From positions 186,001-250,000 of the forward strand of contig CAWUHX010000255.1 in NCBI GenBank assembly GCA_963922205.1: a stretch of 64,000 nucleotides of DNA, written 5' to 3'. The notes beneath the pieces were generated by a model, which saw nothing but the letters and a program-made list of their open reading frames with translations, was not told the DNA's origin and ran no database searches. Position numbers and translations under genes: made by a program. Positions within the stretch are counted from its first letter, which is position 1; each line of letters starts with the position of its first letter. Positions 25,167-35,889 of this stretch are shown piece after piece. This stretch comes from Romanomermis culicivorax. Its lineage: Eukaryota; Nematoda; Enoplea; Mermithida; Mermithidae.

Positions 25167-27272
25167 CACCGTTTTTTCCTCAAAATATGAGGTCTTTTTG
25201 AGAAAAAATTTCGAAGTGAGGAAAAAATTTTTGGGTATGGTTCTCATTGTGGAAAAAATTTGGGGGAATTCAAAACCGAAAAGATGCGTTTTGGTGGACT
25301 TAAAAGGGTCAAAATCTCAAAATTTTACGGTCATGGGTAAAATGATAACTATTTTTTATCAGGCGCGGCCGTTAGCATATCTACTTCGACTTACTAATTT
25401 ATGCTCAACAGTTCCTATCAATCAAGTTAGCTTCATTTTCTGATGGTTAACAGTCAATTATGTCGCCGAAAATAGAGATTTTTCATCAATTCTTTCTCTT
25501 GATGCTTGGGATTTTTTAAACGTTTGCAACCTGAACTTTTGCGTTGGTTGAAGATGGAAATTGAAGACATCATTCTAGACTGCGATTTTAGAGCTTCTGT
25601 TCATGAATATCTGTTGTAGAGATTTATTTTCCAGCATTTTAGAATATAAAAACCCGAAAATTTTTCCGGTGTGCTTCGCGCCTTTGAAACAAATTACACC
25701 TCATCAGTTTGATTTTAATTTATTTCCCAACGTTGTGAAGGTTAATTTTCGAGCGTTTTTGAAAGTGAAAATCCACAAATTTTTTCGGCGCTCCGCGCCG
25801 GATCAAGAACTAAATAAAATTAGGATCGGAACCACATAAATGTTAATAGCGAATAAATTCCAGAGAACTCTATCGCTAACATGCTTTACCCGCTCCTGTA
25901 GAACACCAATATATTCTTCATGAGCTCATTTGGACTAACAAAACCAGAATTTTCCCAATTTTTTTCCTCATTTTTGCAGGTTTCTGACAGGTCATTATTA
26001 TTTATTTCCTATATTTACAGGTCATTATTATTTATTTCCTAGCTCAGGCGCTGCTTGTAACATGTCTACCTTCACTTATCATTTAATCTTTAATAGTATT
26101 AATCATCTTAAACGTATTATCTCATGTTTTAATTGGTAACCTTCAATATTTCATTTTGATATTTAATAATGATTCACATTTTTCCCTTGACACATTTTTT
26201 GAGAAAGATCAATACGTCAAGTCTGTAAACTTTTTGAAGCGATTATTCCTTTCTGGTATAACTGTAGTATGTCTCCACATTTCAATTTTTTCGTTTCTAA
26301 GATGAAACATATACTGATATTTAGTGGTATAGGTCATTTTTTTGCGCTGATCACGAAAATGAGATCCATTTTTAGTTTTGACGAAAATTTCTGATGCAAA
26401 CAGGGTGTTCTTTTTGTAATTGCTATGCTGCTTTTACTCACGGAAATAGCCGCACAGTTTCCTCTATTGTAATCTTCCTTGATCACTCTTTGTTATTTTG
26501 TACTCTTTATTATTCTGTTATTTGATCAATATCCGGTGCCAGCGTTTCCAAACGTTATTGTCTTTTTTGTTACCTACCTAATGTTGCCTGCTATTAGTTA
26601 TTGCTATAAAAACGTATTGTGTATGGACATCGTAAAACATAAGGAACACCCTGTTTGCATCAGAATTTTTTGTCAAAACTAAAAATGGATCTCATTTCGC
26701 AGAACCCAAAAAAATTTTCCGGTGTTTCAGGCAGGAAAGATTAATAGCTTTTTTGGGCTCTGACTTGTCATCATAGAGGACTTAACCGTCGATTTCTCAT
26801 GTAATTCAAAGTCATTATGTTCTTGGATAGTTTGCTGTAAAATTTTTTCCACAATGCTTGTAGATTAGACTTCGATCAAACTCAAAAATTTCAATTGTTT
26901 CCTGAGGTTTAATGAATTAACGGCTCTAAAATGTTATTGAATAAATGTTGAATGACATCTCTTTTTTGATCGATTGTCGTGATGCTCAATATATACATTT
27001 CTTTAGAAAATAACCTAGCATTGGAATTTATTCACGTGATATAAAATTGGCTTGTAAAAATTTGAAATGGCTTGTAAAATTTTAGGTCAAGCCACTTGGC
27101 TTGTGACTCGTACGTCAAAAAAAAACCCTGGTACGCTCCTAAAATGCATAAAAAAGCCTCCCTAGCCGCATTATAAACGTTTTTAAAAATGAGGAAAATT
27201 TTTGGTAAATGAGGAAAAGAATTTTGGGTCTGGTTCTCATGTGGAAAAAATATTTGAGGAAAAAAAACAGTG
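25167..27272. mobile_element. hAT-type element nested in the MULE, 2.1 kb
   Basis: Starts CACCGTTTTTTCCTCA and ends TGAGGAAAAAAAACAGTG, with flanks CTTCAGCG (25159-25166) and CTTCAGCC (27273-27280), matching at 7 of 8 bases. The interior 25.98-26.93 kb is close to the 15,784-16,863 element, and GCGCCGG-type hairpin DNA occurs near 25,790. It is interrupted by the inverted-repeat insert at 26,357-26,697. No transposase ORF. Confidence 0.75.
26357..26697. mobile_element. 341-bp MITE nested in the hAT-type element
   Basis: The left arm AAATGAGATCCATTTTTAGT..CAGGGTGTTC (26357-26410) is the near-complement of the right arm at 26644-26697. Comparison with the 15,784 element shows that this block interrupts an otherwise continuous match, which supports insertion. 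A triple nesting results: MITE in hAT-type in MULE. Confidence 0.82.
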
Positions 27273-27350
27273 CTTCAGCCTAATTATTGCATATGAGTTG
27301 TTTGTTAATTTTGAGCATGGATTTTTGTGACTTGTGAGTAGTCATTTACT

Positions 27351-27656
27351 TTTCCTTTAACATTTTCCTTAGGCTTAGGCTTAGGGTATAGCAGCTGCGC
27401 CCGAAGGGCGCAGCGCTGTTGAGGCTCTTCTAAATAAAGTTGTTAGTCAAAATAGTATCAAGGGTCTTAAAGGGATATAGTGTTTATACTTTCTGGTGAA
27501 ATTGTGTAGTGGTTTTTTTAGATGTCGAAAATGCATTATATGCGTTTTAAATCGTTTTAACTAACAACTTCATTTGGAAGAGCCTCAACAGCACTGCGCC
27601 CTTCGGGCGCAGCTGCTGTACCCTAAGCCTAAGCCTAAGGAAAATTTTAAAGGAAA
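27351..27656. repeat. Palindromic repeat with ~97-bp arms
   Basis: Arms 27351-27447 and 27560-27656 are near-complementary. Each contains GCGCCCGAAGGGCGC (itself a hairpin), CTTAGGCTTAGGCTTAGGG and a GAGGCTCTTC..AAGTTGTTAGT end. It lies between the nested hAT-type element and the decayed transposase, so it could be a separate MITE. Confidence 0.8.
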
Positions 27657-27919
27657 AATTAATGAAAAATACATATTAGGCGAAAAACCGTCTGGGGGAC
27701 ATTACCATCTATGTGGAAAACTGCTAATGTAATCACAGCATACAAAAAAGGCGGAGTTCTAGTAATGTGAATGAATGGAGTTACTATTTTTGGCTAATCT
27801 AAAAGCTAAGATAATCCATATGAATGAGATTGAAAGTCATTTTTCCTCAAGCCTGAATAGAGATTGATTAGGTACTTTTCCGATTTCATTGTTGTTTAGT
27901 ATATTTCTTTCCATTTAGA

Positions 27920-29007
27920 ATGTCAGCTGGTACCAGCACCATCGAAAAGAAATTTTGTTGTACTATTTGTTCAAGCCAATTTAGTCATAGGAGTAGTTTT
28001 CGACGGCATCGCTTGAAACAACATCCAGGTGAATCTTCGACCGATCTTCAGCAGTATAAAAAATTTGTGTGGAATGTGGCGATAAGTTTGCCAGTATTCA
28101 AAAGTTATGTGCTCACATTAAAGATGATCACAATTTCGACATTAACGTACAAAGATTTGATTTTTCCAACAAAATCGAATTTGAAAACTGGCGAAAATCT
28201 GTTGAACACCAAGGTTCTTTCATTTTGTGAGCCGTGGTTCGAATCATTGTGGCGAAGGCCGCATGTACTTATTTTGCCATCGCAGTGGCCGTTACAGGCC
28301 ATGGGGTGCTAATTTTCATTCATTCTGTTCACACTTTTGTACAGGAACAAGAAGCATTGCCTGCTCCTGCCGCTGTGCTTTCGACTGTCAACTTTAGTAG
28401 CTTGGGTAAGCAGGCATAATGAATGTTGTGGTTTTTAAACTGCTTTGCCACATACATAATTGTTTTTAGATCTTGAAAGTGCAGCATTTGATTTACAACA
28501 TAATTCTCCATTACTGCTATATTCGACAACCGATGAACGCAAATTACTTCAGGCTACACCACTTAAATTAGCAGGCTCACTTGATTTTTTGTCGAACGAG
28601 GAAGTAGCTGCATTAGGATCGAAGCTGGTTGACGCGGAAAGTAAAATTGCTTGCTGTAGCAATCAGTAGAAGTTCCCTTCTTCCATACGGATTATACCGA
28701 ACAAAGTGATTAGAGCATTTTTTGACTCTTGTACTCAAATTTACAAATGTTTTTTATTTTCGTTAAGAATTTGACTGCACAACTCCGTTTCTCGACCAAG
28801 CAAAAATCAAATAAGAGAACGAAAAACCACCTTCATCGACCAACTGAAGCACAAACGGTGGTAATGAAGAGTCAGTGGAATAGTGATCGCGTAAAAGCTT
28901 TAATGACAAAAAAATTAACTTACATTGATTTTTTTGCTGATTTATATGTTACAAATAAATGGAATATGAGAAACGCTGGTGCTAATTTTTTTGCACAATT
29001 TCAGTGA
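27920..29007 (+). pseudogene. Decayed MULE transposase-like gene with C2H2 fingers
   Basis: The ATG at 27920 opens a frame with a C2H2 finger (CCTICSSQFSHRSSFRRHRL, His after KQ). A second finger (CVECGDKFASIQKLCAHIKD) is in another frame from 28066, shifted at an A-run near 28060. A FENWRKSVE..GSFIL segment and, in a third frame near 28275, FCHRSGRYRPWGANFHSFCS follow. This order (C2H2 fingers, F..FENW motif, C.RSG motif) is what I know from N-terminal parts of MULE-type transposases. Two later open blocks (28,460-28,669 and 28,729-29,007) may be C-terminal remnants. The catalytic core is absent. It lies inside the 9-bp-TSD element, so it is not a host gene. Confidence 0.65.
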
Positions 29008-29215
29008 CAGCGATTTTTACAAGCATGAATGCAATGATGTTTTGTCATATTGGATTCAAAATGAGCAAGTTTGTAATGGAGAATGCTTGCTCAATCAATA
29101 ATAATACGCAAATACTGTAGAGTTAACAACGTGTTTGGGTGAGGGGGGTGGGACTCGATTTTCAACCAATTAGAAGAGGGCTAACACTTCGCCCTTAATG
29201 CTTAGTCTCGGGGAA

Positions 29216-31617
29216 AAACTTGCTTGCACAGATTAAGTTTTAGTTCTTCGCTCTAAAATTGGTAAATTCGCTTCATTTCAATGATTAAGAGATTGATTTA
29301 CTTCCCATGTATTTCACTCACTACGCGTCAATTCCTGACTTTTAAAATTTAATTTCTTGGGTTTTGGGTGAGAAATCAAAAGTCTGGCAAAAGTAACCTG
29401 TTCGGTGCCCAGCTCCGAAAATTTTTGATTTCGAGGCCTCTAGAATGTCAAAAAATGCATTTTTTCAGCACATTCTTCTGCAACTGACGATGACAGATTA
29501 TGATCTTTTCAGCATTTGATTAGCAGAAGAGGTCAAACATTTTACCTCCATTTCGCATCTTAATCTGGAGCCAGTAACTTACCAATCACATTTATTTATC
29601 AAAAGCGATTGTTTTCACATGATCTATAATTATAAAAAAGCGCGATAGGTATTTTACTTCAGACTTGAATATCTCCGTCACTTAGCATTGAAAGAAAATT
29701 TTAGATTATGATATTCTATAGCATTGGAAAATGAATACTTTTAATATATTTTTCCTGCTGTCTATTTTTCAATGAATTCAATGTGTTTCCACTGCGGCAA
29801 ACTAAACTTCAAAAATTAGGCAAGCAACAACGAATCTAAATGGCTTCTTCAGATAGCAAGAACCTCTGCCTTTTACCCATGCTGATGATGTTTTAATCAT
29901 TTGCCAAATGCAAAAAGTTATGTTCACCAAAGCCAAAAATTCTGAAGCGCCGCAAAACGATTTTGAAAAAATAATCTAGAAAAATCTTGATTTTTGTCAA
30001 ATACGTGGAAAAAACAATACAAGATCAAACATTCATCCATAACGTGCTGGTTTCTGGAAGCTATAAGCCTAAGCTAGACAGACATTTTCTAGCCGCACAA
30101 CAGAAATGATACCAAGAATCATAAATGAATTGAAATCCGGCGCGAAACGCCGGAAAATTTTCGATATTTTTCATTTCAAAATGCATAAAAATGCATCTCC
30201 GCACAGAAAGCCCAATATCCTAATCAAAAAGAGTGATTGACTAGGCTCTCATTTTTACAAGCCAATTTGGCTTGTGACCCTAAATTTTTAGGAGCCAATC
30301 AGAATTTTTAGGAGCCATGGCTCCAAATTGGCCTAAAAAAACGAAACTTTTTTCACGAACTTTTTTCCACAAATGTGGAAAGGGGTCAAATTTTTTTTCC
30401 ACATGTGGAAAAAATTTTTTTTCGTCTTAAAATCCGTTTTTTGGCTTAAAAATGCTCACAGACGCTTTATCGCACTGTTTTTGAGCTTTTTCAAGCCTTC
30501 CGGTGTTTTTAGAGAAGTTAATTCATTAAAATTGGAGAAAAATTGAAATGTTCGACTTAAAAGCCTAATCTACAAGCGTTGTTGAACAAGTTTTGTAGTG
30601 AAAGCCCAAAAAAGATGGTACTTTCCGGCGCGTAGCGCCGGAAAATTTTTTGGGTATATTGACATTCTAGGACGCTGGAAAATCATTTTTCCGAACATTT
30701 ATTTCAAGAATTAGATTCCAATTTAGTGTTCAAGAGTCGTAATTTCTAGAATTTTACTTGAAAAATTTTAAAATCTGTAATTTATTTGTAAACTCTCATG
30801 AACTTGGTCGAAAATATATGCGTAAGAAGAATATAAATTTCCGAAAGATATTTCCAAGAAGCTTTTGAATTGATTTTACGTTAGCAAAGAAATAATCGCA
30901 TCATAAATCATAGAGACTTGACGTGTATTCATCTTTCTCAAAAGGAAAAAATGCGAATCTTCATTAAATATTATGATAAAATGTTGAAGATAACCAATTA
31001 AAACATGAGATACTACGTTTAAGATGATGAAAACTATTATAGATTAAGTGATAAATGAAGGTAGACATGATAAAAGCCGCGCCTGAACTACTTAATGAAT
31101 AATGATGATTATTAAAGTTATTTTGAAATTTTTGAAATTTTGAGATTATGACCTTCTAAAATGCACCAAAATGCATCTTTTCAATATGAAAACCCCAAAT
31201 TTTTCTTCCACATTTGTGGAAAGACCTCAAAAATTTTTTCCACATTCCAGATTTTTTTTCCACATTATAGTGCAAATGTGGAAAAAAAAACAGTGCCCCC
31301 CCCCCAACTGGTCGGAGGTCTTACAGGTATGTTTTGGCCTAAAACTTTTCCACAGTTTTCAGTATGTCTCTAGTAAAAAAATTTTTTGTGCCATTGGCAC
31401 AAATTTTTTCGGCCTCTTGTGCCAATTGGCACAAATGTCCGTGCACAAAAAAAAACGCTGGTTTAGGCACAAAAAAAACACTGGCTCACAACATTTGGAT
31501 TCAAATTTGCTTCTACAGTAACATGTACCGACTAATAAGACATTAATGTGCCAAGTTGTAGCTGCATATCTCACTGTGGAAAAATTCGGCGATATTTCAA
31601 GTGAAATTGACTCAAGT
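29216..31617. repeat. Repeat mosaic, no gene
   Basis: Contains several truncated pieces of the families described elsewhere. CCGGCGCGAAACGCCGG lies near 30,136 and CCGGCGCGTAGCGCCGG near 30,626; both are hairpin-forming. From about 30,480 to 31,180 the minus strand matches the core of the 15,784-16,863 hAT-type element. Near 31,298 the CCCCAACTGGTCGGAGGTCT end of the G/C-run element recurs. GTGCCA.TTGGCACAAA repeats lie at about 31,388-31,440. No supportable ORF. Confidence 0.7.
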
Positions 31618-32774
31618 TGTCCCATAGCCAAAATTACCCCACTTTACCTTCGCCCAGCGTCAAGTGATTCACATCATTTTTTTCGGTTATGTCTTTCGCC
31701 ACGTTTTGTTTTACAGTAACTTACATTAATTTTACGTTTCGTTTTTATAATTTTTAACATGCAATTTCTGTGTGTACTTTTTGTGTTTCGTTTCTGTTTT
31801 ACTTTCGCACTTTTATTTCCGTTATGATTTGTTATGTTTCCGTTGCACACGTAGACTATGGTATGTAACCCGCTAGTCAGAATTTCTGTTAAAGATAAAC
31901 TCTCCGAGCTCATCACTGTAATTGGAGCACAACGTGCACCTCTTATCAGTAAAAACTGGCGACGTTTCGCAACGTGAAATGCCTAGTTGGAAATTCTCAC
32001 TAGATGATGTTCCTATGCTAAGCATGGAGAGTGAAAACTCGCCCCAATGCTTAACGTAGTGAACTGGAAAATGTCTATATGACCATAGGCATCTTCTGCA
32101 GCGATTTCCACTCCAGAAGTTAGCTTGGGTGTGTCTTAGCTCCGCCCAAGGCATACTGTAGATTACGCATTTGCCTACCCTCCACGCCAAATTGCTTTCG
32201 GATTATCGAACCCGCTTCCTTGCCGTCCGCAGGACCCACGCTTGACCCTTGAACCCGTCGCTCAGCGTCGAGTACTTTGAGAAGAGGATTTAGTGAGTCT
32301 TCTCAGGGGTTATTATTTTTGAGGGTATATTTGTGGGAATCCTCCGTAAGCTAGTTTTCCCTTGAGAGTACCTTCAGTTGAGACAGCCCTCGGACCCCTA
32401 AGGTCAGGGCCAATTAGGGGATTTAGGTCGACAATCGGGTCCCCTACAGTAAACCATTCCACGAATGGCACAGTCCCTCATTCTCAGTGAATGAGGACTA
32501 GGGATTGCCACCCCTGACCTGGCCGCATTGTCCATTATTCTACAGCTGAACCCTAGGACAAGGCCGAGGTACACCATGGGTTTTCGTGTGGTAGTACCAG
32601 CTGGGTTAGATTCCCGAAGTAGATGCCTAAGCGAGCCACCCAATGGGGTCACAGCATGCCACTTGCAGTGACATGACCATATTTTCTATGAATATGGTAT
32701 GGGTTTTTACTCATCAATGTGATTGTCCTAATTCGTTTAATGTGACATGGCTCCAAATTCTACTTAATGTGACA
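31618..32774 (+). repeat. Diverged solo LTR related to the 33-49 kb element
   Basis: Shares an ordered series of blocks with the intact LTRs: AAGTGATTC.CATCAT near the left end, CACCTCTTATCA, GACCATAGGCATCTTCTGCA, CAGAAGTTAGCTTGG, GTGAGTCTTCTCAGGGG, the TAGGTC..AATCGGGTCCC block, and a GTGACA right end. It starts with TG and ends with CA, and there is no internal region. No clear target duplication, so the ends are approximate. It shows an older insertion of the same family by LTR recombination. Confidence 0.75.
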
Positions 32775-33378
32775 CACCTATAATACCCAAATGTTGGGAC
32801 CGTCTGCCTAAAATGCAGAAAAAACATCCGTGGCCACATAATAAATGTTTCTAAAATGTGGAAAAATTTGAGATTATGAGGAAAAAAATTTTGCTAGGCT
32901 TCTCATGTGGAACAAATTTTTGAGGAAAAAACGGTGTTTTCAAATTTTATTCCTCAAAAGACCTCATTTGAGGAAAAAAGATGGGCTTCGTATTTGTGGA
33001 AAAGTTGAGCGTTTTTTCACAGTACAAAGTATTCCACACCTAAAATTTACGTACTAAATTAAACCTTTTTTGGTCTTGCGGTATGTCATTCAATATCAGT
33101 TTCTTGGTTCAAGTTTTAGTCTATATATCGTTACAGTCGATATGAGGAGAAAAGGCGGCCGCGTACGCAGGTTGTTCATCTATTTGCGTGAACACATTTT
33201 TTCTTTCCGTGGCTCTATTTGGGAAGCAATGCATGACAGCAAGCTTTAGGCCGAAAATTACGGCACGGTCATAGCACAGCCGCCGTGACCGTGCCGTGAA
33301 GTATAATTGCGGCTTTACTGTAATCAATAGGAAAAATTTATCATTCATGATTGGGATACAATAACATATTCATCATAT
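32775..33378. other. Repeat-derived spacer
   Basis: Holds GAGGAAAAAACGGTG and CTCAAAAGACCTCATTTGAGG-type words of the hAT-type CAGTG/CACCG family, and no gene. Confidence 0.5.
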
Positions 33379-34803
33379 TGTCACGTGCCGCTCAATTCCC
33401 CAACATCACGTGATTCCGATCATGTCAATATTTTGTTTTTCTTCATAATTTGTTTATTACTCATTCATGTTTTCCTTTATTTGATTTTTACACATGCATT
33501 TTGTGTTCGTTTTTATATTTTCATGTATTTATATGTTTCGTTTTGTTGTATTTTTATTTCTTTATGAACATGGGCTACAGTAGGCCCTTTAGCTAAAAAC
33601 TTCCGCCAGTCGTGCTCCACGAGCACATGGCTATTTTTGGTGCATTCCATGCACCTCTTATCACCAAGAATTAGCGTCGTTTTTGTTACCCAAAAACGAC
33701 TAGCTAAGAAGTTTAGCTAAAGACGTTCATATGCTTAGCATAGGCACTGCAGTCGGCCTCAGTGCTAAACGCATGTGAACGAAAAAATGTCTATGTGCTC
33801 ATAGGCATCTTCTGCATCGCGTCTAGCTGCAGAAGTTAGCTTGGACGCCGAGAAACTCCGCCCAAGCTGCAGCTGTAGCCAAACATGTCCTTAAAAGGAC
33901 ATGTTTCTTTAATTTTTCGCTCATTCTTGGGTTCACCAAGCTTCCGTCGGGTTGTAACTCCGCGTCTGCCGCCTTATTCTAAATTCGCATAGTTTTATAT
34001 ACACCTGTGCATCCGCCACCTTATTTCCAAATAAATTTGCATAAATTTATACCTTTCTACTGCGTCCTCCGCTTACCCATCTACAGTACCCGCTGCCCAT
34101 CAGTGCCAGGTGTCCGACCGCCCCGGTTTGCAGAGAAACATTGGAGAATCGCCTCCCGATAGCTGAAACTCGTCGCTAGGACTCGTGTGGATCGCATCCC
34201 CCCGCTCCAGTGCCAGAAGACCAAAAGTATCCAGGGACTTGCCGCCCGATTCATCGAATCGCTTGAGAAGCAGGACTAGGTGAGTCTTCTCAGGGGATTA
34301 TTGTTATTTGTGGGGTATTTGTTGGGGAACCCTTCTCAAGTCAGTTTCCCAGGTCTTCCACAGATAAGTAGGGCCTCCACCTCTCAGGTTCCGGCTAAAA
34401 AAGGGGCTGTCTGGTTCATAATCGGGTCCCACAAATTAGGTCATTTTACGGGTGAACCTGTCCCCACTCTCACTGAGTAGGACTCGGGGATTGTCGCACC
34501 TAGCCTGGCGGCGTTGTCCATTACCCTACAGTAAGACCCCAGGACAACACCAGAGAACCAACTATAGACCTCTCTATAGCCACCATTCGCCAGGTTAGGC
34601 CCCAACGCCAACCAGGGGAGCCTGGGGAAAATGCCAGTATCCATCAGGAGTCACAGCCTATTACTCACTGTAATAGGATCAATCTGATATGGTTCACCAT
34701 CAATGTGATGTCTAAAACACGGTACTACCTGATGTGATACCCAAACCTCCCCAGCTCTCCCAATTAAACATGTCATACACGTGACATGGCGTGAAACGTG
34801 ACA
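33379..34803 (+). repeat. 5' LTR, 1425 bp
   Basis: Starts at TG (33379) and ends at CA (34803). It contains an AATAAA at 34030 and a consensus splice donor TAG/GTGAGT at 34280. It differs from the 3' LTR by scattered substitutions and small indels, for example around the ATTTCTTTATGAACA stretch and TCCTTAAAAGGACATG. Confidence 0.95.
34280..34285 (+). promoter_or_regulatory. Candidate 5' splice donor in the LTR
   Basis: CTAG/GTGAGT fits the GT-AG donor consensus. The following GTCTTCTCAGGGG block is kept in the diverged solo LTR (about 32,291). It could allow splicing that skips the long leader or produces an env message; splicing itself is an inference. Confidence 0.4.
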
Positions 34804-34821
34804 TGGCGAGGCTGGAAAATC
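34804..34821 (+). other. Putative primer-binding site
   Basis: TGGCGAGGCTGG follows the 5' LTR directly. It starts with the TGG expected to pair with a tRNA 3' CCA. I could not match it confidently to a tRNA. Confidence 0.45.
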
Positions 34822-34849
34822 GACCTTAAGTCTGGCACTGGCCCTTAAG

Positions 34850-35165
34850 TGCAAAAACTTCACCCTTGGGTCGGAACTACCCCCAGGTCGGGTCAATTCC
34901 CATTTTAAGTCGGACAAGCCCCCTTAAAATCAGGTACTAGCCATCCAATAAGTCGGAGAACCCCCCCAAATTCGGGTTTACTGCCTAATGGGTCGGAAAT
35001 GTCTTTTATTTGAGATTACCATTACTGTAGGTCCGAAACTTCCCCTCAAATAGAGTGTTATTACTGTAAGTCGGAAATTTTTCTTGTGCCACCGAGAGTT
35101 ATTACTGTAGGTCGGGAATTTATCCCTTAAAATCGAGTTTAATTACTGTAAGACGGAAATAGCCC
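34850..35165 (+). repeat. Leader array 1: ~40-bp repeats with GTCGGAA core
   Basis: GGTCGGAA/AAGTCGGA words recur at about 34868, 34885, 34908, 34951, 34989, 35031, 35069, 35111 and 35151. Later units also share ATTACTGTA in front of the core. No ORF. It lies just behind the primer-binding site, where packaging or RNA-structure signals are expected in LTR elements. Confidence 0.75.
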
Positions 35166-35889
35166 TTACAAGTGATCTAAATGTGATCTATATGTGTAAA
35201 TAATTATCTCATGCGTGTGTATCGCCCCTATGAGGAATAAATCCCCCTGAGTCGAGTTATTTGCCCCAGAGTTGAGTTATATATCGAGTATTCTGTATTT
35301 CTCCTCTGATTGATCCTGTATATTCTACATACTTAGTCTGTGTTGTAAACTACCTTATTTGTCTCTTTTCCCTTTATTTTCCCCCCTATCTCTTTTGGGT
35401 GGTATACTGTAACCCTCAGGGTGGGTGCCGTTACAGTACGCCTGTGTCCATTCGCGTACTGTAACTACAGTATACCCATACGCGGGTACTGGTATCACAG
35501 GTGTAGGGGTTGACGGCCTCTCCTGACTGTCGGTGATCCATGACGTCATGATACCGTACACCCTTCAGGTATGATTCTGGACGTCATACGTGGCTGTGAT
35601 CTGTTAATTGTGTACAGTATTTTTGTATTTTGGCGGAAACTGTCGGAATTACTCACTTTTCCGGCCCCCAAAATTTTCCACTTACTGTTTACACATTTAA
35701 CACACATATGTCCAAATCTCGTATCTTCTGCTTGAAAAAAAAGAAAAAAAAAAAATTTCTGTTTTTCGCCACCACTACAGTATGACACCCTTACGTAAGT
35801 TTCTCTCTCTTCCTCATTTCTACTTACTGTAAGGTCTGTTCTCTTTTACTTTCGGGTTGTTGCATCTAGACCATAGACTTTACGGGTCA

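Larger units (their letters stand above)
24987..29206. mobile_element. Mutator-like element (MULE), 4.2 kb, decayed
   Basis: Inverted ends ACTAAGCATTAAGGGCGAAG and CTTCGCCCTTAATGCTTAGT continue inward as GTGTTAGCC..TCTT..ATTGG. They are flanked by a perfect 9-bp direct repeat CTCGGGGAA (24978-24986 and 29207-29215). Nine-base duplications are typical of Mutator-like elements. The interior carries C2H2 fingers and a FCHRSGRY motif like the segment ahead of the MULE transposase core, but no intact DDE core. About 2.1 kb of the interior is a nested hAT-type element and another part a palindromic repeat. Confidence 0.88.

Noticed and set aside
27365..27390. Interstitial telomere
   Set aside because: Only about three TTAGGC units and they occur in both arms of a transposon-like palindrome.
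27920..28312. Zinc-finger ORF as a host transcription factor gene
   Set aside because: It is inside a transposon with 9-bp duplications, changes frame, and carries MULE-type motifs downstream.
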